Below, piece by piece: positions 46,677-55,600 of a stretch of 64,000 nt of DNA. Under the pieces are notes generated by a model. That model searched no databases. It was not told where the DNA came from and worked only from the letters and a program-made list of their open reading frames with translations. This DNA comes from Lentisphaerae bacterium GWF2_57_35. GTDB lineage: Bacteria > Verrucomicrobiota > Kiritimatiellia > CAIQIC01 > GWF2-57-35. The stretch lies in NCBI GenBank assembly GCA_001804865.1, contig MHBK01000019.1, forward strand, positions 62,001-126,000. Reading direction: 5' to 3'. Each line of letters opens with the position of its first letter. Positions within the stretch are counted from its first letter, which is position 1. The position numbers and the translations under genes are program-made.

Positions 46677-49600
46677 TCATGGGCTCATGTATTTGGTCGG
46701 CGGCAGGTAGAGAAGCCGGTTGGTCCAGGTCCAGTCGTTGGTGTGGATCGTCATGATCAGGATGCCGTCATCCGGGGTGAAATAGCCGCTCGAAACGAGA
46801 GACCCGTTGACGCCGGTGGCTTGACGCCAGGTAGAATCGTTGGTTTTAAACCAGAGTCCGGCCCCTGCAATCTGGCCATTGATCCGATCGTATTTGAAGA
46901 GCTTGTCGGAGTTGGACGGCCGGCCCGCGCCCTTGAAGCCCGACTCCAGCAGATTCATCTGGCTGGGGTGCAGGTTTCGAGGCATGGCAAAGGACGTAAA
47001 ATTATAGGCCGGATTCCGAGCCGTCCCGCCGGAAATGACCTGCTGCATCGCATTGGTCGGCACGCGTCCGATAAACAGGAGGGTCTGGGCGGTCGGCAGG
47101 TTGGTTGGAATTTCGATCACCACGCCCTGCTCCAGAGGCACGAGCAACTCGTCGGCATTTTCCGAATCCAGTTGCCATCGCAGGGGCGACGACGAGAGCC
47201 AGATGGTTTGGGTGGCGATGGCCAGGGCTTCCCGCCGATACCAGGACACGCGCGTGGCCAAGCCCTCGGCGGCGGCGCTGGGCAGATCGTGCCCGAGAAC
47301 GCGGGCGGCGGTGCAGGTGTCGGGATAGCCCGGGAAGGAGACCCAGTTGCAGCCGGGTTGGAGGGCAATGGCTTTCATCACATAAACCTCTTCGCTGGCG
47401 ATGCGCCGGGTCAGATTGGTCAGCCATCGATCCTTTTGCGCCGCCCGATAAAAGCGCATGAGGTGGCCCAGTTGCTTGGGCGGCGCGCGCCCTTCGGCGA
47501 CGTCGCCCGTGTCGCTGAGCATCGAGCCCACAATGCCCCCGATCTTGCTCCACCGGTTGCTCAGGGCGGAGGAAAAATCGGCGGCGTCGCAGTAGAGCAA
47601 GTCATAGGCAACCCCGTTTGCGGCGGTCCAGGCGATGTCGGCCCGGCCCAGCGGAGTAGACGCTTCGACGATGCCCTGCGTGACAAAAAAGCCCGGCAGC
47701 AAGACCGTGAAGGGAGGCGACAGATCGCCTTCGTTTCCGGCGGCATCCACGCCGGAGACCGAGAGGTTATATTCCGTACCCCAGACCATGTTGCTCAGGA
47801 CGATCGATTCGGTCAGGCGATTCGTCAGACACGGATAAAGCTCCATCGATACATGCGGGCTGTTGGTGGTCGGAATGACCGAGCTGTCCGTGTAGTAAAC
47901 TTTGTACGCACGCCAAGGGGACAGCGGCGTACCCGGCACGCCTCCCCCATCGTTGGGCTTGCTCCAGGCCACCTCGACTTCGGAGAACTCGTCCGCACCC
48001 GGCGTTGCGGACACGTTTACAATCTGGGTGGGGGCAATGGCATCGAACATGAGGGCGAAATTCGTGATCGGGCTGATCAGCCGGTCGCCGACGCGGTCGT
48101 CGTCGTCGTCCAGGGAGAAGAACCAATTGGTCGTGATGCCGCTGGGCGCGTTGGTGTAGATCACGCCGCTGATCGTCGGCATCGTAACGATAAAGGACAG
48201 ATTATCCCAATAACCGGTGCAAGCCAGCGCCGAATTATGCCCGCTGATGCCGCAGCTAAACCGGATGAATTCCGTATCGGCGGATCCGTTGGTCACCGTC
48301 AGCACGTTTTGGGTCCAGGTCGTGGCATTGACGCCGGTCAAGGGGGCATGATTATGATCGTCGTCCCATTCGTTTTCAACAATCCATGTACGGCTGGAAT
48401 TGGCATTAAAACCTTCGGCTTTCAGGAAGGCCGCGCACTTGTTGCCGCCCACGCCGACCCGCGAGAGATTGCCCCTGAAATACCCGCCGAATTCGATGTA
48501 AGGACGTTGTTTGTCTTGATTGTAAATATAAACGTCCTGGGAACACAGCGTATACCGCGGAGAGCCATCCGGACGCGAACCCGCCTCCAGAATATGGCGC
48601 GAGGCCAGGCTGCCGTCCTGGCCGCCGATATCGCCGGCAAAGTGCAGATAGCCGCCGTCCGAATAGCTTTGCCAACTGTTGGTGCACTCTGGATAAGGAG
48701 GAATGTCCAGCTCATCCGATCCCACCTCAAAACTGCCGTTGCTGATCGCGAGGGGAAGCGTGTTGGTGATGTAGGTCGCGGGAAGCGGCTCGCCGTCCAG
48801 CCAGGTGGAAGGCATCGCCGTGTTGGTGGAAACCCGGTATTCGTAAATACCGGACCGGTCCGTCGCCCGATCGAAGGTCAGGACAAAGTGATTCCGATTG
48901 GTCCATGTGACGGGCGACAAGAAGATGTTCGACGGGGAGGTCGGAGGAATTTCGTCGTCGTCCGCCACGAAGAACTCGTTGGTTCCATCGAGGATGGCGC
49001 CGTTGTTCAACGTTTGAACCGCGTCGGAGGCCCGGTCATTATCCAGGTCTTGGGCGGACCAGACGAAGCGATAAAGCCCGGTCTGAACCAATTCGTAAGG
49101 GATGCCGTTGGCCGCACGGCTTACGATCCACACATTGCTAAGCGCCATTTTCGTGGAGACGTTCCATTTGATGTCCGCTTGCACAACGTCGCCGCTGGAA
49201 TTGACGAGGCTGTAGCTAGGCGCCAGATAGTTGCCGTTGGTCGACATGGGAATGCCGCTGTAGTCCTCCAACGTCAGGCTTATGGCCCAAAGACCAAAGC
49301 GCAAGTCGCCGTCGGTAATGGTCTCGCCGCCCTTCAGCATCAGGTCCCGGGCGATGGGCGCATTCGTATCGTCGTCGATGACGCGCAGGCATCCGTAAAG
49401 CGATCCCGCCTGGAAGGCCTGATCGCTCGCCCGGTCGTCGTCGTCGTCGATCAAACGCGCCGTCACCCGGTTGGATCCCGCGGCGATCATGCTGTTGACC
49501 TGGGCGGCGGACAAGGTATTCCATCGCCAGACGCTGAAGGTCCCGGCGGTGGTGCTCGGACCGCCGGAGCTTTCGGCGGCGAGATAGTTGGCGACGTTGT

Positions 49601-52600
49601 TGGCGGTATAACCCTCCACGGAAACGCTCGACTGGGTCGATGAATTTGCCGTCCCTCTGGCCATGCCGCTCTGCACGTCGTAAGCGCCCAGATACAACCA
49701 GAGGGCGTTGGTTCCCAGTTCGGAATCCCGGATGGTAAAGACGGCATTGGTGGTCGCCTCGCTGCCGGCCATGAAGACATTTCCAACCCGTACGGCCAGC
49801 GGCATCGAGGGACCGAACATCACATCGTCCAGCTCCAGCGCGCCGCCCGCGGGGTCCGACCCGGAGGACCCTGTACCCTGGACTTCCGCCACAAAGCGCA
49901 CCCAGGCCGTTTCCACAGGAGAGGTCTTGGACAGAGTAATCTGCGTCCACGTTTCGCCGGGCGGCATAAAAGGCTGCACCGCCGAATCGATCAGATTGAA
50001 GGCGCCGTCGAAGAATTCGATCTTCACCTGGCACACCGCCGCCGTAAAGACATAGAGCCCGAGGCCCGCATCCACCCCATTGTCGCTCCAGAACCAGGCC
50101 GACCCGTTCCACGTTGTGCCCGCCGTCGAGTTGTTCGTGACCTGCTGCCAGACGCCGGCATTCGTGCCCAGCGACCAATTGTTCAGGGCCAGGGCATACG
50201 CCCCGCTCCGGGCGCGCCAGGGCTCCCGCGTTGCCGGCCCCCAGCACATCCCGTGGCCGTCCGACGTGCCGGGTTCCCAGGCGTAGGCCCGGTTGGAAGC
50301 CGAGCCCAGGAGTTCAAAGCTGGAATTATACAGCAGCGTGCCCGCGAGAGGCCCCGCCGTCGGCGCCGTTGTATCGTCGTCGATCACGCGCAAATAGCCG
50401 GCCAGCCGATTGGAGAGACTGAGCTGGTCGTTCACCCGGTCGAAATCGGCATCGCGGAAGGTGGCCAGCACCGCATTCGAACCGCCGTTCATCAGGGCCT
50501 GGATGGCGGGGCCGGTCAGGGCCGACGTCCATTGCCAGGCGCTGGTGGCCCCCGGCGTCGTGGTCAAAAGCGAACTGCCGGCCGGCCAGTAATGCGCCCC
50601 GTCGTTGGTCGTCAGATTGCTGACGTGTAGAACGGTTCCTGTGCCGGGATCGGCCGCGCCGCGCAGCAGGCCGCTGCCGCTGTCATATCCTTCCAACACC
50701 AACTGCAAGGAGGAAAGATCCGCCAGATCGCCGTCGGTGACGGTATGAACGGCCACGCCAAAATCGCTGGAGGTCGCGTTTGTGCCGTTTACGAAGACCT
50801 GCAAAGGCCGTCCGAGGCTCAGCGTGGCATTATCCCATTTTAACGAACAACTGCTGCACGAACCGCCCCAATTTCCACTGACGATCATCGGCGCGATGCG
50901 CGTGATGCCGTTCGCGGAGTTGGTGCAAGTAAAGCGGAAGGGCGACCAGTTTCCGGCGTTGGCCAGGAGCTGGGCATAGATGTCGTTCGTCACGGCATAC
51001 GCCATGGAAGCGCCCGACCAGAACTCGATCTTCATGAAGCCCTCGGAAGTGAGGGACGTAAAATTCGGCTCGGCATTTCCCCAAATCGTAAAGGTGACCA
51101 CCTGCCCCGCGTCGAACTTGGCCTCCACAAACTGCCCGAAAGAGCCGTAGGACGCATTCCAGCTCCAGAAGGCCATGCCGGCCACGCCGTTCATCCAGGC
51201 CCAGGCCTCACGGCCGGCGTCTGCCGTGCAAAACCAGCCCGTCGCAGCGGCGCCGGCGCCCTCTTCAAAGCCCGGATTGACCAGCAGATTGCCTACCACC
51301 GGATAGCCCGGATCGTCGTCGATGACCGTGAAAGCCACAGAGGATACGCCGGTGATGGAATCGGACGGACGATCCAGATCGTAGTCGGTCGAGGTCACCC
51401 TTGCCGTCCAGATGCCCACGGTAATCTGGCTGTACCCCACGGCGGGCAACAGATCGGACAAAGGCTCCGGCGATGCGGCCGCGCCGTCAACGGCCGGCTG
51501 CTGCGAGAACGCATGAGCGGTCACGCAGGCCGCGCCCAGATTGTTATAAATGGCATAACTCGGCGCGCTTTCCGAAATATAAATGCCGCTGGCGTCCTGA
51601 ATCTGCCCCGTGATCGTCACGAGGCCCGAACGCAAATCCCAATCGGTCGCCGGCCCGCTATGCGAGCCCAGGAAGTCAAATGCGTCCATCGCGTGGGATT
51701 CCCATTGCGAGGCTGCATAGGTCGTACTGGGATTGATGACGGTCATCTTCCGGACCAGGGTCGCGTCCTCGGCAAAGGTTGCAGCGTCGCCGATGACGCC
51801 TACCACGTCCACGGTGGTCAATTGGTGCAGCAGGGCTACGGCGTCGTTGCCGTTGAAGCTGCAGTTTCCGCTCGTCTGGTCCGGCACGCCGCTCCAGCCG
51901 GCTGCGGACGAATGGGCCAGCACGTATACCGCGCCCGGCAGCAGACTGCCCGACAGGGGAATCGGGTTGTTGACGCCGGTCGGCGTGGTGTTTCCGTCAA
52001 AGTACACGGCGATAAAATAGCCGCCCAGATCCACCGGGCTGTCCGTTCCGTTGAAAATTTCGATGTATTTGTTGAAGGAGCTGCCCTCGACATATTCGGA
52101 AATAAACAGCTCGCCCGAGCCGATGCTGCCCGAACCGGCGGTCAGTTTTCCGCCGATCAAACTCGGCGGCTGGGTGTCCTCGTCCACGACCAGGAAGGCG
52201 TAATTCGTCGTGGTCGTCGTGCGGTCGCCCAGCCCCCAGCCGTCGTCGTCCAGGTCCGTCACCGAGACGCGGGCGGTCCAGGTTCCCAAGATGCGATCGG
52301 CAAAGGCCACCGGCAAATTCGTGCGGCCGACGGAAACCGGGGCGACGCCGCTGCCGTCGGCGACGAGGGGATTGGTCATGAATTCCGTGCCCGAGATGGC
52401 GCCGGCAGGATTGAATAATTGCAGGGTCGGATTATTCGTTCCTACGATCCCGCTGGCATCCTGAACCAGCCCGGTGAAGGAGAACCCGCTTGCGGCCAGC
52501 GATTCGTCCGTCACCCGATTGGTCACGCCATTGAAGTGGACGCTGGAGAGCACGGGCTTGCTGGAATCGTCGTCCACTACGGACAGCCAGCCCACGCGGT

Positions 52601-55600
52601 CGCTGGAAAGCACGGCCTGGTCGTTGGTCCGGTCGGAGTCGGAGTCGGGAATGGTGACCCAAACCGCATTGCTCCCGCCGGGGACAAAAACAAGATTGGA
52701 AATCACGTCGCGCGTGATGAACGAATTGTCGGTGAAGGTCCAGACATTCGTCATGACCGCATTGGTCGTCGGAGGAGAACTGAGCGTCTGATCGAATCCG
52801 GTAATGACGCCGGACAAGGCGGTCCCCACGGAATAACTCATGTACACATTGGTGGCCGAGCCCTCGTTGGTCCGGCTCAACCCGCTGCCGACGTCCATGG
52901 CGCCGAACACCATCTGAAAACTCTGGGCAGGCGATAGCTGGGCCAGATAGCCGTCGGTCACGCGGAAATGCACGTTGACGGACGAATCGCTGCGGGTGGA
53001 GACGATCAGGCCGTTCGTGGCGACGATGAAATAATTGGCCGACATGCCGGCGCCCCAGGCGTTGTCGCTGAACGTTCTTCGGACCGGCGGCGCCGTGTCG
53101 TCGTCGACCACGGTGAAAGGCAGGTTGGAGACCACGGTAAAAGCGTCGCCGGGGCGGTCGGACTCGAACTCCGTCACGGCGATCAGGCAGGTCCACGTAC
53201 CGAGCACGCGGTCGTCGTAGGGCACCGGCACGTCCACGCCCAGCACCTGACTGGACTGATAGAGGCTTTGCGCCGAGCCTTCCACGGGCGTGACGATCCA
53301 GTTGCTCGGCCCGAACCACAGGCCGGACGGCTTGTAGAGCCAGAACTGGTTGCTGGCGCCCCCGAACACGCCGCTGGCAGCGTCCTTGACGCGGGTGGTG
53401 ATGGTCAGGTTCCGGGCCAGGTCGGCGTCGCTGATTGTGGAGGCATTGCCGTTGAAGCGCAGATAGGACCCGCCCAAGCCGGAGATGTCCGGCGGCAGGG
53501 CATCGTCGTCGACGATCTTTAAATAGCCAACGACCACGTTGGACAGGCAAAGCTGGTCGGCCGGCCGATCCACGTCGGCATCGCGAACGGTGATGGAAAC
53601 CGCGTTGGAGCCGGCGTCGATCATGGCCTGAATGGTCGCGCCGTCCAACGCCGACGACCAGCGCCAGGTGTTGGTGGAGTTGAGGTTGGTCGTGATGACC
53701 GAGCTGCCGTCGGCCCAATAATGCGTCCCGTCGTTGGTGGTCATGTGGTCGACATGGATAACCGTATCGATCTCCGAAGAACCGGTCTCGAAGGCCAAAC
53801 CGCTATCCTTGTCATAGCCCTCCACCATCAGCCGCAGAGGCGATGCGCCGCTGAGCCCGGCGAGCTGGCCGTCGGTCAAATTATGCGTCACGATCACACC
53901 GGCCGAACTGTAGTCCGTGGCGCCGACATACACCCGCAACGGCTTGCCGGTCAGCGTAAAGGAGGTCAGCGAGGCGTCATCCCATTTCACCGCGCAACTG
54001 CTGCAACCCGCCCCGCCCCAGTTGCGGCTGTCGATGACCGGGACGACTTTCGTAATTCCCGCCGCGTTGTTGGTGCACAAGAACCGATGCTGCCCCCACG
54101 AACCGGCATGGGCCAGCATGTCCGAATAGATGTTGTTGGTCAGGGCATACGCCATGGTCGCGCCCGCCCAGAATTCGAGAATCATATTTACGTCGGAGGA
54201 GGTGGACGTAAAGTTGGGCTCCGCGTTGACCCAGATGCTGAAGGCGAGCAGTTGTCCCGCGCTCACCGAGACGGTCACGTTCTGCCCGAAATAGCCGTAA
54301 GAAGTGTTCCAGCTCCAGAAGGCCATCCCATACGAACCGCTTCGCGCGCCCCACGGTTCCCGCCCCGCGTCCTGCATTCTAAACCAACTGGAGGCGTCCG
54401 CTCCGGACCCGGCTTCGAAGCCCGGATTAATCAGCAGATTGCCGCTCTCCACCAGCGTTCCGGAGCCCGAGGACGGATAGTCGGCGTCGTCGTCGATCAC
54501 GGCAAAAGGCAGGTTGGAAACCACGGTGAAGTTGTCGTCCGCGCGGTCGGTGTCGCAATCGGTCACGGCGATCGCGCAGGTCCAAACGCCAAGTACGCGG
54601 TCGTCGTAGGGCACTGGAACTTCCACGCCAAGCGTCTGGCCGGCATCGTAGGAGCTTTGAGCGGAGCCTTGCGCGGGCGTGACGGTCCAATTGCTCGGCC
54701 CGAACCACAGACCGGTCGGCTTGTAGAGCCAGAACTGGTTGCTGGTCCCCCCGAACACGCCGCTGGAGGCGTCCTTGACGCGGGTGGTGATGGTCAAATT
54801 ATTCGCCAGGTCGCGATCGTAGATCGTAGTCGGCTCCCCGTTGAAGCGCAGATAAGAACCGCCCGAGCCTGAAATGTCGGGCGGCAGGGCGTCGTCGTCG
54901 ACAATCTTTAAATAGCCCACCAGGACATTCGAGAGACTGAGTTGATCGCCTGCCCGATCCAAGTCGGCATCGCGTATGGTCATGGACACCGCATTGGAGC
55001 CGGCGTCCATCATGGACTGAACGGTCGCCGCAGCCAGCGCCTCCGTCCAGCGCCAGGTGTTGGTTGTGCCGCTATTGGTGGAGCTGGACGAACTGCCCTC
55101 GGCCCAGTAGTGCGCGCCATCGTTGGTGGCGAGGTTGTCGATATGAAGAATGGTTTGAATATCCGGGGCGTTGGTTCCGCGCGACAGGCCGCTGTCCTGG
55201 TCGTAGCCTTCCACGATCAGCCGCAGGGGCGAACCGGCGTTGAGCCCGACGAGTTGGGCATCGGTCAGCGTATGCGTCACGATCGTGCCGATCGTGCTGT
55301 AATCCGCGGCTCCGACAAATACGCTCAGCGGCTTGCCGATCAGCGTAAAGAGGCTCAACGAGGCGTCATCCCATTTCACCGCGCAACTGCTGCACCCGGC
55401 CCCGCCCCAGTTGCGGCTATCGATGACCGGGACGACTTTCGTAATTCCCGCCACGTTGTTGGTGCACAGGAACCGGTGCTGGCCCCACGACCCGGCATGA
55501 GCCAACATGGCGGAATAGATGTTGTTGGTCAGGGCATACGCCATCGTTGCGCCGGCCCAGAATTCGAGGACCATTTTTACGTCGGAGGAGCTGGACGTAA

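Noticed and set aside
46575..49643. A 1022-codon open frame on the plus strand opposite the giant gene
   Set aside because: It lies antisense to a gene with clear domains, has no ribosome site and shows no recognisable fold; long antisense frames are expected in GC-rich repeat genes.
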